A stretch of 64,000 nucleotides of DNA, taken from assembly GCF_000143085.1 (NCBI RefSeq), contig NC_014315.1:2076001-2140000 (forward strand), given 5' to 3'. This document shows positions 47,001 through 55,020 of the stretch, piece by piece (the stretch's first letter is position 1; every line of letters starts with the position of its first letter). Position numbers and translations under genes: made by a program. Under the pieces are notes generated by a model that saw only the letters and a list, made by a program, of their open reading frames with translations, was not told where the DNA came from and searched no databases. The stretch is from Nitrosococcus watsonii C-113. GTDB lineage: Bacteria > Pseudomonadota > Gammaproteobacteria > Nitrosococcales > Nitrosococcaceae.

Positions 47001-47423
47001 TTAGTGTTCGACGACATTCAAGGAGCCAGGCAGATGGATATTCATAGGATGGAGCTGACACCAAATAGTGAAAGCACCAGCCTTGTCGGCCTTGAATTTA
47101 ATGGTTTTGGTCTCTCCCGCTTTAATAACTTCCGAGATTTTATAAGCGTCGATGGAAAATCCCTCGCTAATGGGGGACTTGTTTTCTATGGTAATCTCTA
47201 CCGGAGTTCCTTTCCGAACAACCAGCGCCCCAGGCTCATTAAGCACATTAAAAGCGCGAATATCCTTAACGGTTACTCCTTCCACCTCAAGCTTCGGAAT
47301 ATTCGTATCATAAGCATTGATAACAACTGTAAAACTTTGTGCTTTCACATCCTTTGCTTGCGCTGTGCCCATCAGCAACAGCCCAAGAGCAAGACTCATC
47401 AATATAGCGTTAGTTATTTTCAT
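47001..47423 (-). CDS. ncyA: Nitrosocyanin (red copper protein)
   Basis: The product has 140 residues with GAGGAAGG upstream of the ATG. The signal peptide ends TAQA, giving a periplasmic cupredoxin. The mature part has [20 protein letters not shown] (Glu copper ligand), [20 protein letters not shown] and [19 protein letters not shown] (Cys, His, His ligands). This arrangement with Glu is specific to nitrosocyanin of Nitrosomonas and other ammonia oxidisers. Its physiological role is unresolved; it is abundant in ammonia-oxidising cells and proposed in electron transfer or catalysis. It is monocistronic with a strong terminator downstream. Confidence 0.93.
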   Translation of the reverse strand: MKITNAILMSLALGLLLMGTAQAKDVKAQSFTVVINAYDTNIPKLEVEGVTVKDIRAFNVLNEPGALVVRKGTPVEITIENKSPISEGFSIDAYKISEVIKAGETKTIKFKADKAGAFTIWCQLHPMNIHLPGSLNVVEH

Positions 47424-47704
47424 CAATTACCTTCCTCTGTCCATTTTAGTACACATGAAACAGCCCTCTTTAAAAACTTAAGGGCGCTTACAACTCCCTA
47501 ACAAACAAAATGGCTTTTTCCTGCATTTTTAGTTTAAAATACAGGAGCGCCCATTGCTGTCAGGATTGTATTTGGTTTATATTTTATTTGGTGGCCTACC
47601 CCTTTAGTTTCATCTCGATACCTTAAAGGGAGGAAATACCTCCGCCGCCAATATTACGCCAAAAACCTAAATCAGCTGCTGCCGATTGGCAAATACTTCA
47701 ACCA

Positions 47705-48295
47705 TCAGTAGTCTTCCTGACGCAGGTAGGGATTGGTCCATAAAGTCACCTGGAGCACCAACGATTTAAACCAAGCCTGGTGCATTTTTTCAACTTCCTC
47801 CGCACTATGGCCTTTTTTCTCCAAAAACGGTTTCATGGTAGCCGTAATGGGATAAATAAAGGCAATCAAATAGCGATAACTAATGATAGGCACGGACTGC
47901 ACATTATCCGTCTTATTTTTCTTGGTATGATAGTGCCTCAGGCCAATTTCATGCTGGTAATTAAGCCAATCCTGATCATAAGCGCGGTTACAAGTATCCA
48001 AAATCCACTGAGCAAAGCGCTTGCGTACGGCAGCTAAATAGCTGCTATCAGGTTCACCCTGCAAGTCGCTAAAATAACGCAGTAGATGAGGATGAGAGCC
48101 GACAAAGCCATACCATACATCCAGAACGTCCTCAACTTGGTCCACTAATACTTGGCCAGCAAGACGTAGGTATTTTTCATCCTCTTCGGTAAAGAGTACT
48201 GTCTTCTTGAGGAGATCAAAATCCTCCAAGGAAACAGGAGATTTAGCTACTGCCTGCGTTCCATACGTATAACCCGGTATTTCTTTCTCGCCCAT
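47705..48295 (-). CDS. Protoglobin (single-domain haem gas sensor)
   Basis: The product has 196 residues of the protoglobin family: IPGYTYGTQAVAKSPVSLED, LRLAGQVLVDQVEDVLDVWY, and the proximal His region WLNYQHEIGLRHYHTKKNK. FIYPITATMKPFLEKKGH and MHQAWFKSLVLQVTLW complete the fold. Protoglobins bind O2, CO and NO and lie at the base of globin-coupled sensors. Here it stands alone without a signalling domain. A MarR-type gene diverges from it, with palindromic sites in between, so its expression may respond to that regulator. In an ammonia oxidiser, NO or O2 handling is a plausible but unproven role. Confidence 0.9.
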   Translation of the reverse strand: MGEKEIPGYTYGTQAVAKSPVSLEDFDLLKKTVLFTEEDEKYLRLAGQVLVDQVEDVLDVWYGFVGSHPHLLRYFSDLQGEPDSSYLAAVRKRFAQWILDTCNRAYDQDWLNYQHEIGLRHYHTKKNKTDNVQSVPIISYRYLIAFIYPITATMKPFLEKKGHSAEEVEKMHQAWFKSLVLQVTLWTNPYLRQEDY

Positions 48296-48370
48296 TGCTT
48301 ATTACCTGTTTTCTTTTTTTCTTAAATTTATAAGCACCAAAAAGTCAAGGGACCTTTAAACATAGGGTGT

Positions 48371-48423
48371 TATCGAGTCGATACCATAATGAGCCTCCCA
48401 GGCGATGTCAAGTGGGTATCGAT
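48371..48423. promoter_or_regulatory. Palindromic operator candidates between protoglobin and MarR genes
   Basis: TATCGAGTCGATA (48371-48383) is a perfect palindrome around one G. GTATCGAT (48416-48423) repeats the half site. Both lie in the 160-bp divergent gap, where a MarR dimer would be expected to bind. Assignment to this MarR is inference. Confidence 0.5.
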
Positions 48424-48455
48424 CCTGCGGCTGTTTTTAAGTATCATAATCAATT

Positions 48456-49055
48456 ATGGACAAGCAAAAGCTGTTTCAGCTACTAGAGCGTGTTGGCACC
48501 CTGCTTCGGGCCGAAGAACGTAAATCAGCAACGACTCTCAACTTGCACCCGGCTCATCTCCAAGTCTTACGTTATCTTGCCCAATGTAATCGGTACAGCG
48601 ATACCCCAATGGCAGTATCGGAGTATCTTGGCACTACCAAGGGCACAACTTCCCAATCATTGTTGGTATTACAACGGCAAGGATATCTTCGAAAAAAACC
48701 CGATCCGAAAGATCGGCGCATCGTTCATTTGGAACTCACGCCAAAGGGCCGGGCACTTACCAGAAATCTTGCTTTGCTGTCCAATAAGGGAAAAATCCTA
48801 GCCGGGTTAGCCACAGCAGAATTGCAAATCACCCAGCAAGTGCTAGAACGCTTGTTATGTGATCTTCAAAAAGCAAATCGCCACCGCACCTTTGGGCAAT
48901 GCCATACTTGCCGGTATCTGCTAACGACCCATGACAAACAACTTTTCCGCTGTGGCCTAACCCAGGAACTGCTCAGAACGGAAGAGACCCTAAAGATTTG
49001 CCAAGATCATGCTTTCCCTCCTTCTTCCCGCAGTCTGGAATTTACAGCAAGTTAA
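48456..49055 (+). CDS. MarR-family regulator with C-terminal four-Cys motif
   Basis: The product has 199 residues. Residues 1-135 are a MarR winged helix: LNLHPAHLQVLRYLAQCN, GTTKGTTSQSLLVLQRQGYL and KKPDPKDRRIVHLELTPKGR. After the dimer helices a C-terminal extension carries CHTC near 148, then RCGL near 166 and KICQDH near 182 (Cys-x2-Cys-x13-Cys-x15-Cys). It probably binds a metal or Fe-S cluster and could give redox or NO sensing. It diverges from protoglobin, with palindromes in the gap, and probably regulates it. Confidence 0.87.
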   Translation: MDKQKLFQLLERVGTLLRAEERKSATTLNLHPAHLQVLRYLAQCNRYSDTPMAVSEYLGTTKGTTSQSLLVLQRQGYLRKKPDPKDRRIVHLELTPKGRALTRNLALLSNKGKILAGLATAELQITQQVLERLLCDLQKANRHRTFGQCHTCRYLLTTHDKQLFRCGLTQELLRTEETLKICQDHAFPPSSRSLEFTAS

Positions 49056-49073
49056 CAAAGCGAAGCTAATCTT

Positions 49074-50162
49074 TTACTCACTTACCCCAGTCTGGGTGCA
49101 ATAGGCATAAAGTATCTCAATACAATGGACAATGGCGCCTAAATGGGCGATCTCATAACCATGTGTATTTTGGGTAGGAAAACCTAAACAAGCGGCCCGC
49201 GGCACGTGACCATATTTCATGGCAATGGAGCCATCACTGCCAAAACCATTAATCACCGCTAACTGCATGGGGATTTTTAGCCGTGCCGCAACTTGCTTGA
49301 TAAGCCTATTGAGTCCCTCATCGTAAAGTCCATAACCGTCTTGGGAAAGGAGCACAGGAGCAGCGCCTTCTTTGATGGAATATTCAGGCGCCAAAGGACA
49401 TATCTCCAAAGCGATCAAGGCATCGAGAGAATGGCACCGGCTAAAGTAAAGCGCCCCTATTGCTCCCACTTCTTCCTTGGCGGAAGCCACCAAGTAAACA
49501 TCCACTAAGGGTTTATGAAGCTTCTGCGCCAAGGCCAGCAAAATCGCCACTGAAGCCTTGTTATCCAGCGTATAGCTTGCAATGTAATCTTTAAGGCGGA
49601 AGGGGCGCTTGCGGTGTTTTCCTACCACCATGCGCGTGCCTGGACGCACTCCAGCGGCCTCCAGCTCATGTTGCGTACACTTGGTTTCCACCCAGGCATG
49701 CTGCCATTGCAGCGGCGCCTGATCCTGCTGGACTTTCTGCGGGCTCTCATGGGAAACATGGCGGGAGCCAAATGAAAGAATACCACTAATGCAGGCATGG
49801 TCACCTAGTAAATCCACCACCCCTTCTCCGTAGACCCAGGGGAAAGCGCCGCCCAACTTCCTTACCTCCACTTGCCCTTGGCTATTGCTAGCCTTCACGA
49901 TGGCGCCAATTTCATCCTTATGGGCGGTAATCGCGATTGCCCCAGGGTTTTTTCCCGTAACTTTCACAATAATGTTGCCCGCAGCATCTTGCCAGGCAGC
50001 CTGCCCCAGCGCCCTAAAACGTTCTAGCAACCATCCATCTATTTCCTGCTCGGCACCGCTGGGAGAATGGCGTAAGACCAAATCCTCAATCTGTGCAAAT
50101 AGCTGTTCATAGCTCATCGACACCATACTACCTATAAGTATAGGGGATAAACGTTCATTCAT
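49074..50162 (-). CDS. M42-family metallopeptidase (aminopeptidase/endoglucanase-like)
   Basis: The product has 362 residues as the longest frame. Starts at 50126 (MVSMSYEQ) or 50117 (MSYEQLF) fit the family better, but ribosome-binding sites are weak for all. ITAHKDEIGAIVKA gives the first metal His and Asp. YTLDNKASVAILLAL gives the bridging Asp. SAKEEVGAIGALYFS gives the catalytic Glu pair, and NTHGYEIAHLGAI the last His. Cytosolic M42 enzymes form large tetrahedral or dodecameric aminopeptidase complexes. It has no operon partner and is convergent with the MarR gene. Confidence 0.85.
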   Translation of the reverse strand: MNERLSPILIGSMVSMSYEQLFAQIEDLVLRHSPSGAEQEIDGWLLERFRALGQAAWQDAAGNIIVKVTGKNPGAIAITAHKDEIGAIVKASNSQGQVEVRKLGGAFPWVYGEGVVDLLGDHACISGILSFGSRHVSHESPQKVQQDQAPLQWQHAWVETKCTQHELEAAGVRPGTRMVVGKHRKRPFRLKDYIASYTLDNKASVAILLALAQKLHKPLVDVYLVASAKEEVGAIGALYFSRCHSLDALIALEICPLAPEYSIKEGAAPVLLSQDGYGLYDEGLNRLIKQVAARLKIPMQLAVINGFGSDGSIAMKYGHVPRAACLGFPTQNTHGYEIAHLGAIVHCIEILYAYCTQTGVSE

Positions 50163-50373
50163 CCCGTCGTATTTCAGGGCATTATCAAAAGACTAAGGAA
50201 GCGCCATAATTTTTTAAAGTCAATAAGCTTACAAAGAGTTCTCGCTTCCTATACTTTACAAAGGACTATTAATTTTGAATTAATACGTCTAAATTTAACT
50301 AAACACTATAAGTGAATAACGAAGCCAATACTTTATATCAACTTACCGCCGCAATTATAAAGGAGGCGTCATT

Positions 50374-50859
50374 ATGCAGATTGCTGATAAAAAAGTAGTT
50401 TATATCCATTACACCTTAAAGAATCAGGAAGGCACCGTGCTTGATAGTTCTTCCCAGAAAACGCCTTTAGCCTATATACATGGGCTCGGCAACATCATTC
50501 CAGGTCTCGAAAAGGCGCTGGCCGGAAAAGGCGAAGGCGACAAACTCAATGTCAGCATAGGACCGAAAGATGCCTACGGAGAGCGCAATGAAACACTGCT
50601 CCAGACCGTTCCGCGGGACGCTTTTCAAGACGTAGAGGAGCTAGAGAAAGGCATGCAATTTCAGGCCCAGACACCGAATGGCCCCCAATTGATAACGGTG
50701 GCTAAAATCGAGACGGATCGGGTACTCGTGGATGCCAACCATCCCCTCGCAGGCGAAACACTAGACTTTGACGTGGAAGTGGTCGATGTCCGTAATGCCA
50801 CGGAAGAAGAACTGGAGCATGGCCATGCCCATGGCGCGGGCGGCCATGAGCACGCCTAG
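50374..50859 (+). CDS. slyD: SlyD-type FKBP peptidyl-prolyl isomerase
   Basis: The product has 161 residues with AAGGAGG ahead of the ATG. The FKBP domain has YIHYTLKNQEGTVLDSSS, THLGNIIPGLEKAL-like PLAYIHGLGNIIPGLEKAL and GPKDAYGERN. It is interrupted by an insert-in-flap chaperone domain (about 70-120, VPRDAFQDVEELEKGM). The tail is His-rich (EHGHAHGAGGHEHA) and can bind Ni or other metals, as in E. coli SlyD. It acts in the cytosol as a folding helper and metallochaperone. A hairpin follows the gene. Confidence 0.93.
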   Translation: MQIADKKVVYIHYTLKNQEGTVLDSSSQKTPLAYIHGLGNIIPGLEKALAGKGEGDKLNVSIGPKDAYGERNETLLQTVPRDAFQDVEELEKGMQFQAQTPNGPQLITVAKIETDRVLVDANHPLAGETLDFDVEVVDVRNATEEELEHGHAHGAGGHEHA

Positions 50860-50904
50860 CGGTACGGCCATTATTACCGCTACTCTTTGCAATTCACTCT
50901 AACC

Positions 50905-50945
50905 CGACAAAACAAGCTCCGTTAGGGGGAGCGGGGCTTGTCTTC
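50905..50945. terminator. Terminator-like hairpin after slyD
   Basis: Inverted segments ACAAGCTCC and GGAGCGGGGCTTGT pair with a small bulge around 50910-50940, followed by CTTC. It lies about 50 bases after slyD and before the glycosylase gene. Confidence 0.5.
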
Positions 50946-50990
50946 TAACGGGCAACGAGATACCCTGACGTCCAACTCTTCAAGAACCAG

Positions 50991-51581
50991 ATGCAAACTT
51001 CCGCCCTTTCCATGGATGACCTTTTAAAAAAGGCTGCTACGCTGCACGAACTAGCACAATACTGCAATCGCTATTTAGGTCCCAACGTCGTTAAAGGCGA
51101 AAAACTGGTATTCGGAGAAGGCCCATCTTCGGCAAAAATCATGATCATCGGCGAAGCGCCGGGCGTTCAGGAAGCAAAAACCGGTCAGCCCTTTGTGGGA
51201 AGCTCGGGCCAATTGCTCACTAAGTTATTGCATCAAATTGGCTTGAAACGGGAGCAGATCTATATCAGCAATATTCTTAAAACCCATCCCCCTGGCAACC
51301 GTAAGCCTCATCGCAGCGAAATTAAAAGAGAACTCCCTTTTTTGCTGCGGCAAATTGAACTGCTCCAACCCCAACTATTGGTATTGCTAGGGGCAACCGC
51401 CCTCCAGGCCCTGCTCGATCCCAACGCGAAGATTACCAAGCTGCGGGGCCAGTGGCTAGAAATCAAAAATCTACCCACCTTCGTTACCTATCATCCCGCG
51501 GCGGCCCTACGGGACGAAACCAAGAAGGCGGCGCTAGCGCAAGACTTCGCGTCACTTCAAGGATATCTAGAATCTCGCTAA
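50991..51581 (+). CDS. Uracil-DNA glycosylase superfamily protein without Fe-S cysteines
   Basis: The product has 196 residues of the family 4-like fold. Motif A is IMIIGEAPGVQEAKTGQPFV and motif B is TYHPAAALRD. NILKTHPPGNRKPHRSEIKR lies in the position where family 4 enzymes have Lys-Cys-Arg-Pro-Pro. Family 4 enzymes hold a 4Fe-4S cluster with four Cys, but here only one Cys (residue 25) exists in the whole protein, so no cluster can form. It excises uracil from DNA if active. An alternative start is Met8. The gene is followed by a transposon scar. Confidence 0.87.
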   Translation: MQTSALSMDDLLKKAATLHELAQYCNRYLGPNVVKGEKLVFGEGPSSAKIMIIGEAPGVQEAKTGQPFVGSSGQLLTKLLHQIGLKREQIYISNILKTHPPGNRKPHRSEIKRELPFLLRQIELLQPQLLVLLGATALQALLDPNAKITKLRGQWLEIKNLPTFVTYHPAAALRDETKKAALAQDFASLQGYLESR

Positions 51582-51659
51582 TTCCAGATTCCGCTGATTT
51601 CCTGGGATAACCTCGTTCCGCAGCGCCCCGGCTCGCCAATAAACCCCATAATTAGTCTA

Positions 51660-51800
51660 ACTGTTGCACTAGCGGGGCTGGCCTGTGGAGCGACTGGATC
51701 GGGGGCAGCGGTTAACACCGCTGTCTAGGGAAGGCACCTTGAAGCAGGAAGGTTCCTGGGGCGACCCAAGAATCTCCGCCCAATCGGGCGGAGAGGGTCA
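51660..51800 (+). mobile_element. Right-end scar of a TnpB (IS605-type) element
   Basis: One frame reads ALAGLACGATGSGAAVNTAV and stops. Other frames read TLKQEGSW and PRISAQSG. These are the characteristic terminal sequences seen at the ends of TnpB genes and their omega-RNA region. The DNA forms stacked hairpins: CAGCGGT..ACCGCTG near 51705-51725, and CTCCGCCC / GGGCGGAG (51774-51793) nested in GACCC..GGGTC. The rest of the element is absent. It lies just downstream of the uracil-DNA glycosylase gene. Confidence 0.62.
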
Positions 51801-51814
51801 GATAGGCATTAAAC

Positions 51815-52750
51815 TTATAGCAAGGCTTTTCCTAATGCCACCCGTTCAGCGGCGGAGGAGGGAATTTCACTCAACCTTTGAATACGCTGGAGGCGCGGTT
51901 GCAGCCCTACCTTATTGGCTAGCTGAATACTAAGACCAGGGCGGGCATTAAGTTCCAGGACCATGGGACCCAAATCCCGATCTAACACAATATCAACTCC
52001 AATATAACCCAAATTCACTAAATCAAAGCAGCGGGCGGCTAACTCAAGAATACTCTCCCAATGGGGTATTCTTAAATTGCGTATCTCCCCCTCCGTATCA
52101 GGATGACGATCAATGGCATGTTCTTGCCATACACCAGCACTAGTCAGGCCAGTCACCAGATCAATACCCACGCCAATAGCCCCTTGGTGTAAATTAGCCC
52201 TGCCATCCGAAAGGCGCGTGGGTAACCGTATCATTGCCAAGGCGGGTATCCCCCGATAAACCAGGGTACGGATATCCGGAACGCCTAAATAGCTAACAGC
52301 CTCAAACAGCGGATCAAACTTGACCCGATATTCAATAAGCGCGGTATCAGGCAATCCTCCCAGGCTATACATGCCACTCAGGATATTGGCAATATGGTGG
52401 CCGATTTCTTCCGCGGACAAGATAACCCCGCTCGCCTTACGATAACGCCCTTGATAGCGCCCGTTAACCACCAAAATACCTTCTCCACCACTGCCATGGG
52501 CGGGCTTGATAACAAAATCCTCATGGGGGCCGAGTAACTTATCCAAGTGTTTAATCTGGTGAACCATTTCCACGACGCCATAAAGCTTGGGCACGGCAAT
52601 CCCCGCCGCTAAAGCCAATTGTTTAGTGCGTCTTTTATCGTCTACTAAAGGATAATGATGCCGCGGATTAAAGGGCAAAATATAATCAGCATTGCGTTGA
52701 TTTATGCCTAGAACCCCCTGCTGCCGTAAACGCCGCCAAGGAAAGATCAT
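51815..52750 (-). CDS. ATP-grasp protein (alpha-L-glutamate ligase-like, RimK type)
   Basis: The product has 311 residues from MIFPWRRLRQQGVLGINQR, with ATG overlapping the upstream stop (ATGA). ATP-grasp features are DFVIKPAHGSGGEGILVV (nucleotide-binding Lys and Gly loop), IEYRVKFDPLFE and the acidic metal site MVLELNARPGLSIQLANK. RimK-like enzymes ligate amino acids to a carboxylate. The substrate here is unknown. It is the last gene of a three-gene set with a 7TM inactive transglutaminase and a retropepsin-like protein, a set that is conserved in many gammaproteobacteria. Confidence 0.9.
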   Translation of the reverse strand: MIFPWRRLRQQGVLGINQRNADYILPFNPRHHYPLVDDKRRTKQLALAAGIAVPKLYGVVEMVHQIKHLDKLLGPHEDFVIKPAHGSGGEGILVVNGRYQGRYRKASGVILSAEEIGHHIANILSGMYSLGGLPDTALIEYRVKFDPLFEAVSYLGVPDIRTLVYRGIPALAMIRLPTRLSDGRANLHQGAIGVGIDLVTGLTSAGVWQEHAIDRHPDTEGEIRNLRIPHWESILELAARCFDLVNLGYIGVDIVLDRDLGPMVLELNARPGLSIQLANKVGLQPRLQRIQRLSEIPSSAAERVALGKALL

Positions 52751-54285
52751 GGCATTTCCATTTTCCGCAAGAATTCCTTGAAACGCCAAATCTCCGTTAA
52801 CCGATAGCCCGTATAACGGCCCAACAATAAGGTCATGGCTAACACCACCAACAGCAATTCAGGAAAAACAAAAACCAGATGTTCCAATAGCTTATTGGCC
52901 ATTAATAAATAACCCAAGATAGCCACCAACAAGCTTCCAAGCCCTTGTTGCAGCGCTTCTCCAGGGCCATGCTCCTCCCAAACCAGCGACATGCGCTCAA
53001 TGGTCATGGTCAAAATCACCATCGGGAAGAGAGCCACGGACAGGCCCCGTTCTAGCCCCATTTTATGAGTCAGCACGCTAATAACCGCCATTAAAAGAAT
53101 CACCATCACCAGTACCGAAGCCAGGCGCGGCACTAGCAGTAATTTAAGATATTCCAAATAAAAGCGCAGTATCAAACCAATAGCCACGATCCCGGCAAAC
53201 ATCGCGACTCCCCACAGAAGATCGGTTTCTCGGAATGCCAGAGCTATCAAAATAGGCATAAACGTACCAAACGTTTTAATGCCAACAATATTCCGCAGCA
53301 CGACAATCAAAAAAGTCCCAATAGGGATTAACAGTAGAACCCGGTAGACATTCTGGGTCTGCACGGGGAGGCTAAATAGGGAAAAATCCATTATCAGAGA
53401 GTTAATTTGCCGCGCTCGCTGCTCCGCGACCAAAACCAACTCTTGAAAACGACTCGAAACAGAGTATTCCACCTTGGGTGATCCGCCGCCCTCTAACTCG
53501 AGCAAGGGCTCATCCCCCACATGCCAAATCAATGCGTTCGCTGGGAATCCCCGGCTTCCTGTTTTAGGATTAAAAGCTAACCATTCCCGTCCATTATTGA
53601 CTTCTAGCCAAGGAATGAGCTTACTACGGCTAATATCGCCTTTTAATGGCAAGATGTAAACCATACGGGCAGGAATCCGGGCGCCGGCTAAAATATAAAT
53701 AACTTGCTTTACCCACGCGCCCTCGCTTTCAATGCCTTTGCGCAAAATTTGAACATTTTCAGTAGGATTAGAGGCATTGAGACGGGCCAGAAGTTCTCCG
53801 GAAAAGGAAGCCACATCAGCGGATTTACGGCGCACCTCTTCTAATAACGCCTGCACTACTGAGCCCATGGGCTCAGGATAATCGGGCGCGGCCGGAAAGG
53901 AGGGGACTTTTTCCTTCGGTGGTTTTATAGGGGCAATCTCAGGTGCTAATTCAATCCGGTAGTACAACACCTGCTTCCCCTCGGCCCGGCGCACCGCCCA
54001 TTGGGCAGTGCGATTAATACCCCCGTCATCCGTGGTTAAACCATATTTACTGGAGATGAAGTCTTCTCCCACGACAGTAAAGCCGGGGGGAGCACTTGGA
54101 ATATAGAAGCGCACTTTCACCGGACCACCTTTGGCTTCAAAGGCGAGGCGGGCCTCTACCATCCAAACTTCGGTTTGCTCGGCTGGCAATACCGGCAAAC
54201 CAAGCCGGGTTACCTTATAATAAGCCAAGCCTAACCCAATCATCACCAGGAGAAGAGCAAGGACCTTGATATGGAGATTCTTCAA
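52747..54285 (-). CDS. Inactive transglutaminase fused to seven-helix membrane domain
   Basis: The product has 512 residues. One N-terminal helix (about 7-25) is followed by a periplasmic domain. The transglutaminase-like region lies at about 185-265 (GAWVKQVIYILAGARIPARM). It lacks the Cys of active enzymes at that site, so it is probably an inactive binding domain. Seven membrane helices occupy about 320-510, with FGTFMPILIALAFRETDLLW and FPMVILTMTIERMSLVWEEH. This is the 7TM_transglut arrangement. It is coupled to the ATP-grasp gene by ATGA and lies about 50 bp after the retropepsin-like gene. The three products probably act together at the inner membrane. Confidence 0.87.
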   Translation of the reverse strand: MKNLHIKVLALLLVMIGLGLAYYKVTRLGLPVLPAEQTEVWMVEARLAFEAKGGPVKVRFYIPSAPPGFTVVGEDFISSKYGLTTDDGGINRTAQWAVRRAEGKQVLYYRIELAPEIAPIKPPKEKVPSFPAAPDYPEPMGSVVQALLEEVRRKSADVASFSGELLARLNASNPTENVQILRKGIESEGAWVKQVIYILAGARIPARMVYILPLKGDISRSKLIPWLEVNNGREWLAFNPKTGSRGFPANALIWHVGDEPLLELEGGGSPKVEYSVSSRFQELVLVAEQRARQINSLIMDFSLFSLPVQTQNVYRVLLLIPIGTFLIVVLRNIVGIKTFGTFMPILIALAFRETDLLWGVAMFAGIVAIGLILRFYLEYLKLLLVPRLASVLVMVILLMAVISVLTHKMGLERGLSVALFPMVILTMTIERMSLVWEEHGPGEALQQGLGSLLVAILGYLLMANKLLEHLVFVFPELLLVVLAMTLLLGRYTGYRLTEIWRFKEFLRKMEMP

Positions 54286-54332
54286 ATTTTATTTTCCAAC
54301 AAGCTGCTGACTGCTGAACCTAGCGCAAGCAC

Positions 54333-54902
54333 TTAGTCTTTAGGAACTTCGCTGGCAGTATATTCTATCAAACAAGTCTTCCATCCTTCGCTTGTAAGAA
54401 AAGTTTTACCGGGATCAATGAGGGCCACCTTTCTCAGAAAACGACGGCCCAAAAGAACCGGATAATTTAACTGGCTACGGTCAACTAAACTAAACTGGAC
54501 TCTATGGTGTTTACCGTTTAAACAAAGCTTCAAGTTAACCACGGGCCGCCTTTTAGCGCTGCCCCGATGCCGCTTTATAAGCACATCACGGACTAATGGC
54601 TGCTCCATCTGAAACTGCTTTATCTCTTTTCCCTTTATTTCCACAGCAAGCGCAAAACGTACCCATTCTTCATCACCCTTCTTAAACCGAACAATATGTT
54701 CAGCATGCAATGATGAGGTTTTAGCGCCAGAGTCCAGCTTCGCCTTAAGCTCGACACCCCAAGGAATGAAAACCACTGGCTCTACCCACCCCATGATAGC
54801 CCGTTCCTTCGTACTCTTTTTTTCACTGCCAGCATCCGTAGCTTTGGCAACCCCCCCCAGGAGCAACCAAAATACCATCACCGTTCCAACAAAACGTAAC
54901 AT
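54333..54902 (-). CDS. Exported retropepsin-like protein (RimK-associated DUF785)
   Basis: The product has 189 residues from MLRFVGTVMVFWLLLGGVAK, a signal peptide; the longer frame to 54986 is not preferred because GGAAA precedes this ATG. The aspartic-peptidase core is AKLDSGAKTSSLHAE, with the flap RFALAVEIKGKEIKQFQ, and LLGRRFLRKVALIDPGKTF near the end. These proteins were annotated as ATP-dependent zinc proteases but have a retropepsin fold with a single Asp. They are found with RimK-like and 7TM transglutaminase genes, as here. It probably acts in the periplasm. Confidence 0.87.
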   Translation of the reverse strand: MLRFVGTVMVFWLLLGGVAKATDAGSEKKSTKERAIMGWVEPVVFIPWGVELKAKLDSGAKTSSLHAEHIVRFKKGDEEWVRFALAVEIKGKEIKQFQMEQPLVRDVLIKRHRGSAKRRPVVNLKLCLNGKHHRVQFSLVDRSQLNYPVLLGRRFLRKVALIDPGKTFLTSEGWKTCLIEYTASEVPKD

Positions 54903-55020
54903 AAAATTTTCCAATTTTTTTATTCTGGTAAGAACAAGTGCCCATCTTAACAAAAACCACTTCAGCCCGCCCATGGATTTACCCAATCACAAAAAGCCTT
55001 ATCAATCATTTAATTACCGT

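Noticed and set aside
51685-51933. 82-residue plus-strand frame
   Set aside because: Its first half is the TnpB scar and the rest is antisense to the ATP-grasp gene.
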